A DNA stretch of 64,000 nucleotides from Nocardioides pocheonensis (GTDB lineage: Bacteria > Actinomycetota > Actinomycetes > Propionibacteriales > Nocardioidaceae), in NCBI RefSeq assembly GCF_003725535.1, contig NZ_RJSF01000003.1, positions 1-64,000 on the forward strand. The letters are read 5' to 3'. The notes beneath the pieces were generated by a model. That model did no database searches, had not been told where the DNA came from, and worked only from the letters and a program-made list of their open reading frames with translations. How positions within the stretch are numbered: position 1 is the first letter of the stretch; every line of letters begins with the position of its first letter. This document shows positions 7,995 to 15,887 of this stretch, piece after piece. The translations under genes and the position numbers were made by a program.

Positions 7995-10037
7995 ATGACA
8001 CCAACATCCACACGCACGGCCGGGCTCGGCCGTCGCGGGACCGGCCTGACGGCCGTGCTCGCACTCGCCCTCGGCGGGGTCGTCGCGCTCGCGGCGCCCG
8101 CGTCCGCGGACACCAGCTCCGTCCCGACCACGCTCCACGGCAGCGGCTCGCTGGGCAGCGTCACCGCGACCGCCAGCAGCGGTGCCCTCTCCGGGTCGCT
8201 GACCGCCAGCGCCTCGCTCGACTGGAGCCAGGCCGCCGCGGTGGCGGTCAGCTGGAACCCCGACGACGTCCGTCAGGGCCGGCACCTCGACCCGAGCGAC
8301 GACTACAACCGCTCCGCGTCCGGGACGATGAGCGTCACCTACTCGGTGAGCGGCACCGGGAGCCTCGACGCCAGCAGCGAGGGGCTCGGTACGCTGAGCA
8401 TCGGGTTCGGCCCGGTGAGCCTGACCGCGAGCGGCACCTGCGACCTGAAGACCAGCGGGGCGGCGTACACCTGCCACCTCGAGAGCAGCTCGGTCGACCT
8501 GTTCGACCTCGGGTCGGCGGCGCTCGGCACGCCGTACGTGCACGGCAAGATGGTCGCGGACGTCACCGTCACCCCCGACCAGCTGGCGACCCTGCGCACC
8601 GCCTCGGCCGGCGGTCAGACGCTCGGGACCAACGCCCTGAACCTTCCGGAGGGCGCCGTCGTCGACCCGCTGCTGGTCGGCTGCAAGACCGGGACCGGCG
8701 ACTCGCTGAGCTACGCGCTCGGCGACTTCTCCGCCTCCCCGGGCCTGCACGTGGTGAGCAGCGTCGAGCTGTCGGCGGGTGTGATCATCCCCAACCCGAT
8801 CACCGCGATCCCCGGCATCTATGTCGAGCTGGCCTCGGACACGTTCCCGGTCGCGACGACGAACACGTCCGTGACCATGGCCGGTCCGGGTGGCTCCGTC
8901 GACATGGGTGCGATCAAGCCCAACAACATCGCGCCCACGCTGGGGGCGGTCTCTGCACCCGACGGCGTCGAGGGCTCGCCGATCCAGTTCTCCACCAGTG
9001 CGACCGGGCCGTGCGCGGCCGGCGGCACCTACACCTGGGACTTCGGTGACGGCGGGAACGGCCACACGGCCACCCCGCAGCACACGTACGCCGACAACGG
9101 GGTCTACACCGGCCAGGTCGTCTTCACCGACAGCACCGGGCTCACGGACACGGAGGACTTCACGGTCCACGTCTCCAACGCCGCCCCGAACGTGACGGTC
9201 GTGCCGGGTGCTCCGGTCACGGTCGCCTGGGGCAAGCCGCTGACCCTGAAGGCCCAGGCCGTCGACCCGGGCGCGGCCGACCAGTCGACCCTCACCTACG
9301 ACTGGGACTTCGCCGACGGTGACTCCATCGACAACGGCGGGCCGTCGGAGTCGCACTCGTGGACGACCCCCGGTGACCGCGCGCCGACCGTCAACGTGTG
9401 CGACAAGGACGGTGCCTGCACGCTGAAGACCTTCACCGTGCACGTCCGGACGCACGCCACCACGCTGGCCTACACGGGTCCGCAAGCGGCGGCGTACAGC
9501 AGCACGAGCACGCTGACCGCGTCGCTGCAGGACGAGTTCGGGACGCCGATCAACAACGCCCCGGTCGCGTTCAGCGTCGACGGCACCGTGGTCGGCACCG
9601 CGCTCACCAACGGCTCCGGGCACGCCAGCCTGGACTACGTGGTCACGCGCACGGCCGGCAGCCACACCGTGTCGGCGGCGTACGCCGGCTCGTCGCTGTA
9701 CGACGCCGACACCAGCGCCACCACGCCGTTCACGGTCTCGGCGATGGCCAGCACGATCACCTACACCGGCGGTCTCACCGGTGCGCCGAACAAGGCGACC
9801 GCGGTCTCCGCGAAGGTGCTCGACGCACTCGGTCGCCCGCTGGCCGGCTACCCGGTCACGATCGTCATCGGCAGCCAGTCGATGACGGCCACGACCAACA
9901 GCAGCGGTGTGGCCTCGGGTCAGATCGTGCTGAACCAGAAGCCCGGCTACTACCCGCTGACGGCCTCGTGGGCCGGCGACGCGGGCAAGTACCTGGGCGC
10001 GTCGACCTCGGCGCAGTTCAGCCTGAACAAGAAGTGA
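7995..10037 (+). CDS. Secreted PKD/Ig-domain surface protein
   Basis: A 680-residue secreted protein. The ATG at 7995 follows GGAGG by 7 nt; the in-frame ATG at 7965 has no ribosome site. A signal peptide covers residues 1 to about 37, with an APASA cleavage motif. An unrecognised beta-rich Ser/Thr-rich region (38-315) is followed by two PKD-like domains (about 320-400, with YTWDFGDGG, and 400-490, with YDWDFADGD). Two Ig-like repeats complete it (about 495-590 and 590-680). There is no LPXTG or C-terminal membrane anchor, so attachment, if any, is non-covalent. Probably adhesin or matrix protein. A strong terminator follows. Confidence 0.78.
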   Translation: MTPTSTRTAGLGRRGTGLTAVLALALGGVVALAAPASADTSSVPTTLHGSGSLGSVTATASSGALSGSLTASASLDWSQAAAVAVSWNPDDVRQGRHLDPSDDYNRSASGTMSVTYSVSGTGSLDASSEGLGTLSIGFGPVSLTASGTCDLKTSGAAYTCHLESSSVDLFDLGSAALGTPYVHGKMVADVTVTPDQLATLRTASAGGQTLGTNALNLPEGAVVDPLLVGCKTGTGDSLSYALGDFSASPGLHVVSSVELSAGVIIPNPITAIPGIYVELASDTFPVATTNTSVTMAGPGGSVDMGAIKPNNIAPTLGAVSAPDGVEGSPIQFSTSATGPCAAGGTYTWDFGDGGNGHTATPQHTYADNGVYTGQVVFTDSTGLTDTEDFTVHVSNAAPNVTVVPGAPVTVAWGKPLTLKAQAVDPGAADQSTLTYDWDFADGDSIDNGGPSESHSWTTPGDRAPTVNVCDKDGACTLKTFTVHVRTHATTLAYTGPQAAAYSSTSTLTASLQDEFGTPINNAPVAFSVDGTVVGTALTNGSGHASLDYVVTRTAGSHTVSAAYAGSSLYDADTSATTPFTVSAMASTITYTGGLTGAPNKATAVSAKVLDALGRPLAGYPVTIVIGSQSMTATTNSSGVASGQIVLNQKPGYYPLTASWAGDAGKYLGASTSAQFSLNKK

Positions 10038-10054
10038 GGTAGCACCAGCAGTCG

Positions 10055-10101
10055 GAGGTCGAGCCTGCCGAGACCGCTCCGGTTTCGGCAGGCTCGACCT
10101 C
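10055..10101 (+). terminator. Strong rho-independent terminator after the PKD protein
   Basis: A perfect 17-bp stem (10055-10071 with 10085-10101, TCGGCAGGCTCGACCTC on the 3' arm) with a 13-nt loop, followed by TTGTT. The 3' arm is the dispersed TTTCGGCAGGCTC element, so a repeat seems to have been recruited as terminator. Confidence 0.75.
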
Positions 10102-10200
10102 TTGTTGGCCCGACCGCCGACTCGCGTCTGGTTGGTTGAGGTGCGAGCCCTTCGGCAGGCTCAGGAACCCCGCCAGCGAGCCTCGAAACCCCCGAGCGCG
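10102..10200. repeat. REP-like element, inverted orientation
   Basis: GGTTGAGGTGCGAGCCC...CAGCGAGCCTCGAAACC (about 10135-10190) is the reverse complement of the family element seen at 72-114 and 58485-58527, with an inserted TTCGGCAGGCTCAGGAA segment also seen inverted near 22500. Confidence 0.7.
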
Positions 10201-10231
10201 CAGGAATGGGCCCGACCGGCACACTGTTGGG

Positions 10232-11197
10232 ATGGACATGAGTGAGAAGGAGCCGGCCAGCCCGCTGCTCGCGCTCCCGGGTGCCGTCGCCGGCGCCGGG
10301 ATCGACGCGCCGGTCGCGGCGCACTACGGCTCCTTCAACCTCGAGCAGCGAGCCCTCGAGGCCGGCGAGGGATTCGTCGACCTCTCCCACCGCGGCGTCG
10401 TCCGGGTCACCGGACCCGACCGCCTCGAGTGGCTGCACAGCCTGACCACGCAGCACCTCACCCACCTGCAGCCGGGCCGGCCGACGGTGGCCCTCGTGCT
10501 CTCCCCGCAGGGCCATGTCGAGCACGCCCTGTACGCCGTCGACGACGGCGAGGTCTTCACCGCGCACGTCGAGCCCGGCACCGCGTCGGCGCTGGTCGAC
10601 TGGCTGGACCGGATGCGGTTCATGATGCGCGTCGAGGTGACCGACGCGACGGCCGACATCGCGGTGGCCTGGCGGCCCGCGAGCGGCTACGACCTGGTGC
10701 CGCGCGACCGGCTCGCGGCGTACGCCGAGGCCGCGGGACCCCCGGCCGGCCTGTGGGCCTTCGAGGCCCTGCGGATCGCCCGGGGCGAGCCGCGCTTCGG
10801 CATCGACACCGACGCGCGCACGATCCCGAACGAGGTCGGCTGGATCACCGACGAGGCGTGGTCCGCGGTGCACCTCGACAAGGGCTGCTACCGCGGCCAG
10901 GAGACCGTGGCCCGCGTGCACACCCTCGGTCGGCCGCCGCGCCGGCTGACGATGCTGCACCTCGACGGTTCGGTCAACCGGCTCCCCGAGGCCGGCACCC
11001 CGTTGCGGTACGACGGCCGCGACGTCGGCTTCGTCGGATCCTCCGCCCGCCACCACGAGCTAGGCCCGATCGCGCTGGGCCTGGTCAAGCGCGCCGTACC
11101 GGTCGAGGCCGTCCTCGACGTGGACGGCATCCCGGCCGCCCAGGAGGTCGTCGTCGACCCCGAGGTCGGTCTGCACGCGCGCCCCAAGCTCGGCTGA
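10232..11197 (+). CDS. ygfZ: Folate-binding protein YgfZ (GcvT-like)
   Basis: A 321-residue tetrahydrofolate-binding protein of the YgfZ/GcvT family, which supports assembly or repair of certain Fe-S enzymes. The family signature with its essential cysteine, KGCYRGQE, is at about residues 220-227. The N-terminal GcvT fold is seen (residues 35-200, RVTGPDRLEWLHSLTTQ). Start: ATG at 10232 or 10238 (M-D-M-S); neither has a clear ribosome site. It is isolated between a repeat element and a long leader for the next surface gene. Confidence 0.92.
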   Translation: MDMSEKEPASPLLALPGAVAGAGIDAPVAAHYGSFNLEQRALEAGEGFVDLSHRGVVRVTGPDRLEWLHSLTTQHLTHLQPGRPTVALVLSPQGHVEHALYAVDDGEVFTAHVEPGTASALVDWLDRMRFMMRVEVTDATADIAVAWRPASGYDLVPRDRLAAYAEAAGPPAGLWAFEALRIARGEPRFGIDTDARTIPNEVGWITDEAWSAVHLDKGCYRGQETVARVHTLGRPPRRLTMLHLDGSVNRLPEAGTPLRYDGRDVGFVGSSARHHELGPIALGLVKRAVPVEAVLDVDGIPAAQEVVVDPEVGLHARPKLG

Positions 11198-11586
11198 ATC
11201 GGCCGCACCTGCGCCGGACCCGTGGGTCCACCAACCGCGGAAAGTGCCTGTTTCGTGCGGCATCGAGGCGGTTGGGGGCCGGTCACTGCGCTCCTGGGCC
11301 CCCGAGCTGGGCTAGACAGGCAGTCTGCGCGCGTACCTGGTCGGATTGTCCGTTTCGGGAGTCCACGTCCCTTTTGGGTCGGCTGTTACGTCTGTCGGAA
11401 TCACCAACCGGGTGGGTCCCCTTCTTGGGGACCGTGCCGAATCGGACTGGCCCGAAATGACTACGTCGGAGTGCCGAGGTGACCACCTGCGCACATCACC
11501 TTTTTCCGGGCTTTCGTCCGTGTTCTCGTAGTCACCGCGTCACTCCAACGGGGGGTTGACCACTGATCACGAAGGGGGAACTTGCG
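11198..11586 (+). promoter_or_regulatory. Long leader before the SipW-type secreted operon
   Basis: A 389-nt stretch without a credible gene and richer in A+T than its surroundings. It contains a GGTCCCC-TTCTT-GGGGACC hairpin (11415-11433), a weak GGGGGCC...GGCCCCC hairpin (11274-11303) that may end ygfZ transcription, and AAGGGGGAA just before the ATG at 11587. The length suggests a long untranslated leader or distant control sites; no known riboswitch pattern was recognised. Confidence 0.45.
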
Positions 11587-12069
11587 ATGCGTAAGTCCCG
11601 TAAATTTGCAGTCGTTGCCGGCAGCACCGTCGGTGCCCTCGCCATCGGTGGCGTGGCGTTCGCGTACTGGACCACCTCCGGCTCGGGCTCCGGCACCGGC
11701 AGCACGACCGCCGGCGTGAGCAACCAGCTGTCGTTCAGCACGGCCACGCTCAATTCGATGTACCCGGGTGACTCGTCGCAGCCGCTGACCGTGACCGTGA
11801 CCAACGACTCCGGTGAGTCGGCCTACGTCAGCACGGTGAAGGCCTACATCACTACGAACAAGTCGGGCTGCACCGGCGCCGACTTCCTGCTGAATGGGTC
11901 GGCTGCGCCGAGCATCGCCGACGACGCTGTGGCCCTCACCTGGACGGGCCAGGACCTGGCGGCAGGTACCGACGACGACGCCACGGGCACGATTCAGTTC
12001 AACAACACGGGCAGCCCGCAGAACGCCTGCAAGAGCGCCGACGTGACGATCCACTACGTCGCCAGCTGA
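11587..12069 (+). CDS. SipW-type-signal secreted protein, small (TasA/camelysin-like organisation)
   Basis: A 160-residue secreted protein. A basic N-terminus and hydrophobic segment (residues 7-28) end in GVAFAYWTTSGSGSGTGS. This AYW plus Ser/Gly-rich pattern resembles SipW-dependent signal peptides of biofilm fibre proteins such as TasA. The mature beta-rich domain (about 40-160) contains VTVTN, YVS and two cysteines (SGC near 97, ACK near 149) that also occur in the C-terminal domain of the next gene product. RBS GGGGGAA is 6-9 nt upstream. A strong hairpin follows, so it may be made in excess over the two downstream proteins. Exact function unknown. Confidence 0.72.
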   Translation: MRKSRKFAVVAGSTVGALAIGGVAFAYWTTSGSGSGTGSTTAGVSNQLSFSTATLNSMYPGDSSQPLTVTVTNDSGESAYVSTVKAYITTNKSGCTGADFLLNGSAAPSIADDAVALTWTGQDLAAGTDDDATGTIQFNNTGSPQNACKSADVTIHYVAS

Positions 12070-12075
12070 CGCTGA

Positions 12076-12108
12076 CCGGTGGGCGGAGGCGTCGCCTCCG
12101 CCCACCGG
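12076..12108 (+). terminator. Hairpin between first and second surface genes (terminator or attenuator)
   Basis: A perfect 15-bp stem (12076-12090 with 12094-12108, GCCTCCGCCCACCGG on the 3' arm) and a 3-nt loop, followed by only a weak T-rich tail (ATCCTT). The next gene starts 47 nt later on the same strand, so partial read-through would set a ratio between the small protein and its neighbours. Confidence 0.65.
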
Positions 12109-12155
12109 ATCCTTGCTCGACCAACGACCAGCCAACGACCCGGGGGATGACAGCC

Positions 12156-13376
12156 ATGACGAACAAGCGCCTGATCGTGGTGCTCGTCGTGGCTGTCGGC
12201 ATGCTCGGCGCCCTCGGCGTGACCGCGGCCTTCTCGAAGGCGTCGCTCGCCTCGCCCACCATCACCAGCGGTCCCGCGGCCGCCACCACCAGCCGCACCG
12301 CGACCTTCGCCTTCACCGGCCCCTCGGGCGCCACCTTCAAGTGCGGCCTCGACGGCGCGGCCACCGTCACCTGCGCCAGCCCCCAGACCTACTCCTCGCT
12401 CGCTGATGGCTCCCACGTGTTCAACGTGGTGTCGGTCAAGGCGGGCGAGACGAGCGCCCCGACCAGCTTCGGCTGGACCGTCGACAACGTCGCACCCGCC
12501 CAGCCGACGATCACCTCGGCTCCGGCCGCCCTCGCCAGCTCGAGCTCGGCCTTGTTCTCCTTCTCGGGCCCGGAAGCCGGCCTGCGCTACTCCTGCTCGC
12601 TCGACGGCGCGGCGTACGCCCCCTGTACCAGCCCGACGTCGTACTCGAGCCTCGCGCAGGGCAACCACACCTTCGCCGTGCGCGCGACGGACGCCGCCGG
12701 CAACGTCGGGAACCCTGCCGCCTCGTCGTGGCGCGTCGACACGATCGCCCCGCCGGCACCGTCGTTGACGACGAAGCCGTCCAACCCCACGACGAACGCC
12801 ACCAACGACTTCGCGTGGACCGTCGCCGAGTCGGGGGCAACCTCGGAGTGCTCCCTGGAGAACGGCGCCTGGTCGCCCTGCACCAGCCCCTACCGCTGGG
12901 TGATCGGCACCAACAACTACGGGCAGCACCAGTTTGCCGTGCGGTCCCGCGACGCCGCCGGCAACACGTCGGCCGCGACCCAGTACACCTTCAAGTACGA
13001 GAAGGGGCTGCCCAGCTCGGGCGTCCCGTTCCAGATCAGCGGATCGGTGTCAGCCCTGGTCATCGGGGTCTGGAAGACGATCGCGGTCACGGTGACCAAC
13101 CCGAACTCGGTGCCGATCTACGTCTCCGCCCTGCAGGTCACCGCGGCACCAGACAGCACCCCGTCGGGGTGTCTCACGGCGCCGAACCTGGAGTTCGAGC
13201 AGTCCAACATCTCCGGCAGCAACACGCTGATCGTCCCGGCCAACGGCAGTGTCACGCTGCCGGCGCAGGGCGTGAGTGCCCCCCAGATGCGCCTGAAGGA
13301 CCTTCCGACGGTGAACCAGGACGTCTGCAAGAACAAGTCCTTCGCCCTGTCGTACTCCGGAACGGCGACGAACTGA
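12156..13376 (+). CDS. Ig-repeat secreted protein sharing a domain with its upstream neighbour
   Basis: A 406-residue secreted protein of unknown function. An N-terminal signal/anchor helix (residues 5-25) is followed by three Ig-like repeats of about 83 residues (about 33-112, 113-197, 198-281), each with a Cys pair spaced about 10-13 residues (as in CSLDGAAYAPCTSP). A C-terminal domain (about 285-406) has VTVTNPNSVPIYVS, SGC and VCK in the same order as the preceding 160-residue protein. Start: ATG at 12156 has GGGGGA 8 nt upstream; the in-frame ATG at 12147 abuts it directly. One nt separates its stop from the next gene. Confidence 0.72.
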   Translation: MTNKRLIVVLVVAVGMLGALGVTAAFSKASLASPTITSGPAAATTSRTATFAFTGPSGATFKCGLDGAATVTCASPQTYSSLADGSHVFNVVSVKAGETSAPTSFGWTVDNVAPAQPTITSAPAALASSSSALFSFSGPEAGLRYSCSLDGAAYAPCTSPTSYSSLAQGNHTFAVRATDAAGNVGNPAASSWRVDTIAPPAPSLTTKPSNPTTNATNDFAWTVAESGATSECSLENGAWSPCTSPYRWVIGTNNYGQHQFAVRSRDAAGNTSAATQYTFKYEKGLPSSGVPFQISGSVSALVIGVWKTIAVTVTNPNSVPIYVSALQVTAAPDSTPSGCLTAPNLEFEQSNISGSNTLIVPANGSVTLPAQGVSAPQMRLKDLPTVNQDVCKNKSFALSYSGTATN

Positions 13377-13377
13377 C

Positions 13378-15762
13378 ATGTCCGATCACATGAAGCGCGA
13401 CGCGACCCCCGGCCTCCTCGGTCGGCTGATCCGGCGTGGGCGACGGGACGCCAGGCGCACGTCGGTCGCGCTCGCAGTCGTCACCGGATTCGTCGCGCTC
13501 ACCACGGGCATCGCCTTCGCCTTTTGGAGCTCGACCGGCACCGGGACCGCGACCGCCTCCACCGGAACGCTGTCTGCGCCCACCGGTACGACGGCCTCCA
13601 CCACGGCCGGGTCCGGCGCCGTGAGCGTCTCCTGGAACGCACCCACCACCGGTGTCGCCCCGTCGGGTTACACGGTCTCCCGGGTGCTGGGTGGGTCGTC
13701 GGTCAGCGTCTGCGGCACCGGCACCATCCTCGTGACGGGGACGTCGTGCTCGGACACGTCGGTGCCCGACGGCACCTACACCTACGTGGTGACCTCCATC
13801 CGGGGCGGCTGGACCGCAGCCGGGACCGCGTCCGCGCCGGTGACCGTGACCAACACGATCGCCACAACCACGTCAGTCACGTCGTCGGCCAACCCCGCGG
13901 TCGTCGGCCAGACGGTGACCTACACCGCAACGGTGACGCAGGCGACGGGTGCGACCAAGCCGACCGGCAGCGTCACCTTCAAGGACGGGTCGTCCACGAT
14001 CACCTGCACGGGTGGCAACCAGACGCTGAGTGGAGGCACCGCCACGTGCTCCCTGAGCTACCCCGGCGTGGGCACCCACTCGGTGACCGCGGTGTACGGC
14101 GGCGCGGGTGTCTTCACCGGTTCCACCTCGCCTGCTCTCTCGCAGGTCATCAACGCGGCCAGCACCACGACCACCCTCGCGTCGTCCACCAACCCGTCGG
14201 TGACGGGTCAGTCGGTCACCTTCACCGCAACGGTGGCTGCCGCGGCTCCGGGGTCGGGAACCCCGACGGGCACCGTTGCGTTCCAGGACGGCGCCACCAC
14301 GCTCAGCTGCACCGGAGGCGCACAAACCCTCAACGGGTCGGGTGTCGCCACCTGCCAGGTGCCGTTCAGCTCCGCCGGGGGGAAGTCGGTGGTCGCCACC
14401 TACAGCGGCAGCACCAACTACCTGACCTCGTCCTCGGCGTCCCTGAGCCAGAACGTGAACAGCGCAAGCACGACGACGACGGTGAGCTCCTCCGGACTCT
14501 CGTCGGTGACCGGTCAGTCCGTGACCTACACCGCCTCGGTCGCGCCGGTGTCTCCCGGCGCCGGCACCCCCGCGGGCACGGTGGCCTTCAAGGACGGCGG
14601 CACCGTCATTTCGGGCTGCGGTGCCCAGACCCTCAGTGCCGGCGCGGCCACCTGCGTGGTCACTCCGTCGGTGGGGTCGCACCCGATCACCGCGGTGTAC
14701 GCCGGCACGGCTGACTTCACCACCTCGACGTCGTCGTCGATCACGCAGGTGGTCTCGGCTGCGAGCACGACGACCAGCCTCACGTCCGCGCCGAACCCCT
14801 CGGTGACCGGCCAGAACGTGACCTTCACGGCCACCGTGACCGCGGTCAACCCCGGAACCGGAACACCGACCGGCACGGTCTCGTTCACGAGCGGGGGATT
14901 GGCGATCACCTGCACGGGCGGCTCGCAGACGCTCAACGGATCAGGTGTTGCCACGTGCCAGACGACGTTCAGCACCAGCGGAACGAAGTCGATCGTCGCC
15001 ACGTACGCCGGCACCACCGACTACCTCGGCTCGGCCTCGACAGCCGTCAGTCAGGTCGTCAATGTCCCAGCAAGCGCCACGCAGTTCACCGTGAGCCCGT
15101 CGCCGGCGACGGTTACTGCCGGATCGAACCTCTCGCTCACCATCACCGCCAAGCTCGCCGACGGCACGACGACCGACACGTCGTACACGGGAACGAAGTC
15201 CCTCACATGGTCGGGTGCCGCGACTGCGACCTCACCGAGCGGCGTAGCGCCGACGCTGCAGGCATCCGCGACATTCACCAGCGGTGTGGCGACGAACGTT
15301 CTGGTCACGCTCACCACTGCCGGCGCCAGTCGGACGCTCACCGTTTCAGACGGCTCCATCAGCGGACAGGCGACGGTCAACGTCAACAACGCCGCGGTGA
15401 GCGGACTGGCCTACACGAACATGGTGTTCGGCGGCAGTGGGAGCTCCGTCACGGCCTGCTACACGAACTGCACGATCGCATCGCTAGGCAACAACGGATC
15501 AGTCACAGCCAACGTGAGCCTCGTGGACGCGTATGGAAACCTCGGCAGTCTCGGGACAGACACCACGGTCAGCATGAGCAACCCCGACGGTGGAACCTAC
15601 TCAACGACTGGGACCGCTCCGCTGAAGATCTTGGCAGGCACGAAGACGTCGACGTGGACGGTCAAGCTCGCCGAGGGCACCGCGAGCTACAACGACAGGC
15701 TGATAGCGACCTCTTCCCCTCTCTCTTCTTCCCTCACGGTCACGATCAAGAAGGGCGCCTGA
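13378..15762 (+). CDS. Large SipW-type-signal secreted protein with fnIII-like and four Ig-like repeats
   Basis: A 794-residue secreted protein. A basic N-terminus is followed by a hydrophobic stretch (about 27-48) ending GIAFAFWSSTGTGTATAST, again the F-W plus Gly/Ser/Thr SipW-type pattern. A fibronectin-III-like domain lies at about 68-158. Four Ig-like (Big_3_5-type) repeats of about 100 residues follow (162-261, 262-363, 364-461, 462-561), each with a V(T)GQSVT(F/Y)TA strand. A different C-terminal region (562-794) is less GC-biased at codon third positions towards the end. No sorting signal. ATG one nt after the previous stop, so co-translated. Likely cell-surface or matrix role. Confidence 0.75.
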   Translation: MSDHMKRDATPGLLGRLIRRGRRDARRTSVALAVVTGFVALTTGIAFAFWSSTGTGTATASTGTLSAPTGTTASTTAGSGAVSVSWNAPTTGVAPSGYTVSRVLGGSSVSVCGTGTILVTGTSCSDTSVPDGTYTYVVTSIRGGWTAAGTASAPVTVTNTIATTTSVTSSANPAVVGQTVTYTATVTQATGATKPTGSVTFKDGSSTITCTGGNQTLSGGTATCSLSYPGVGTHSVTAVYGGAGVFTGSTSPALSQVINAASTTTTLASSTNPSVTGQSVTFTATVAAAAPGSGTPTGTVAFQDGATTLSCTGGAQTLNGSGVATCQVPFSSAGGKSVVATYSGSTNYLTSSSASLSQNVNSASTTTTVSSSGLSSVTGQSVTYTASVAPVSPGAGTPAGTVAFKDGGTVISGCGAQTLSAGAATCVVTPSVGSHPITAVYAGTADFTTSTSSSITQVVSAASTTTSLTSAPNPSVTGQNVTFTATVTAVNPGTGTPTGTVSFTSGGLAITCTGGSQTLNGSGVATCQTTFSTSGTKSIVATYAGTTDYLGSASTAVSQVVNVPASATQFTVSPSPATVTAGSNLSLTITAKLADGTTTDTSYTGTKSLTWSGAATATSPSGVAPTLQASATFTSGVATNVLVTLTTAGASRTLTVSDGSISGQATVNVNNAAVSGLAYTNMVFGGSGSSVTACYTNCTIASLGNNGSVTANVSLVDAYGNLGSLGTDTTVSMSNPDGGTYSTTGTAPLKILAGTKTSTWTVKLAEGTASYNDRLIATSSPLSSSLTVTIKKGA

Positions 15763-15875
15763 ACGGTTGGTCGCTCGGGTGGGCTGCCCAACGGGATCCT
15801 CAGGTGGGCGCATGCCAGAAGCCCACTCCGCTGACCCTGCGCTGAACGGCAGGCCGCTCGCGACTAGTGCTCCTC

Positions 15876-15881
15876 TACCCT
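15876..15881 (+). promoter_or_regulatory. Leaderless -10 element of manA
   Basis: TACCCT followed by 6 nt and the ATG at 15888; there is no ribosome-binding sequence before the start. Confidence 0.55.
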
Positions 15882-15887
15882 GACCCC

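Noticed and set aside
11222-11531. Short open frames in both strands of the leader before the secreted operon
   Set aside because: They overlap each other in several frames, lack ribosome sites and show no codon bias.
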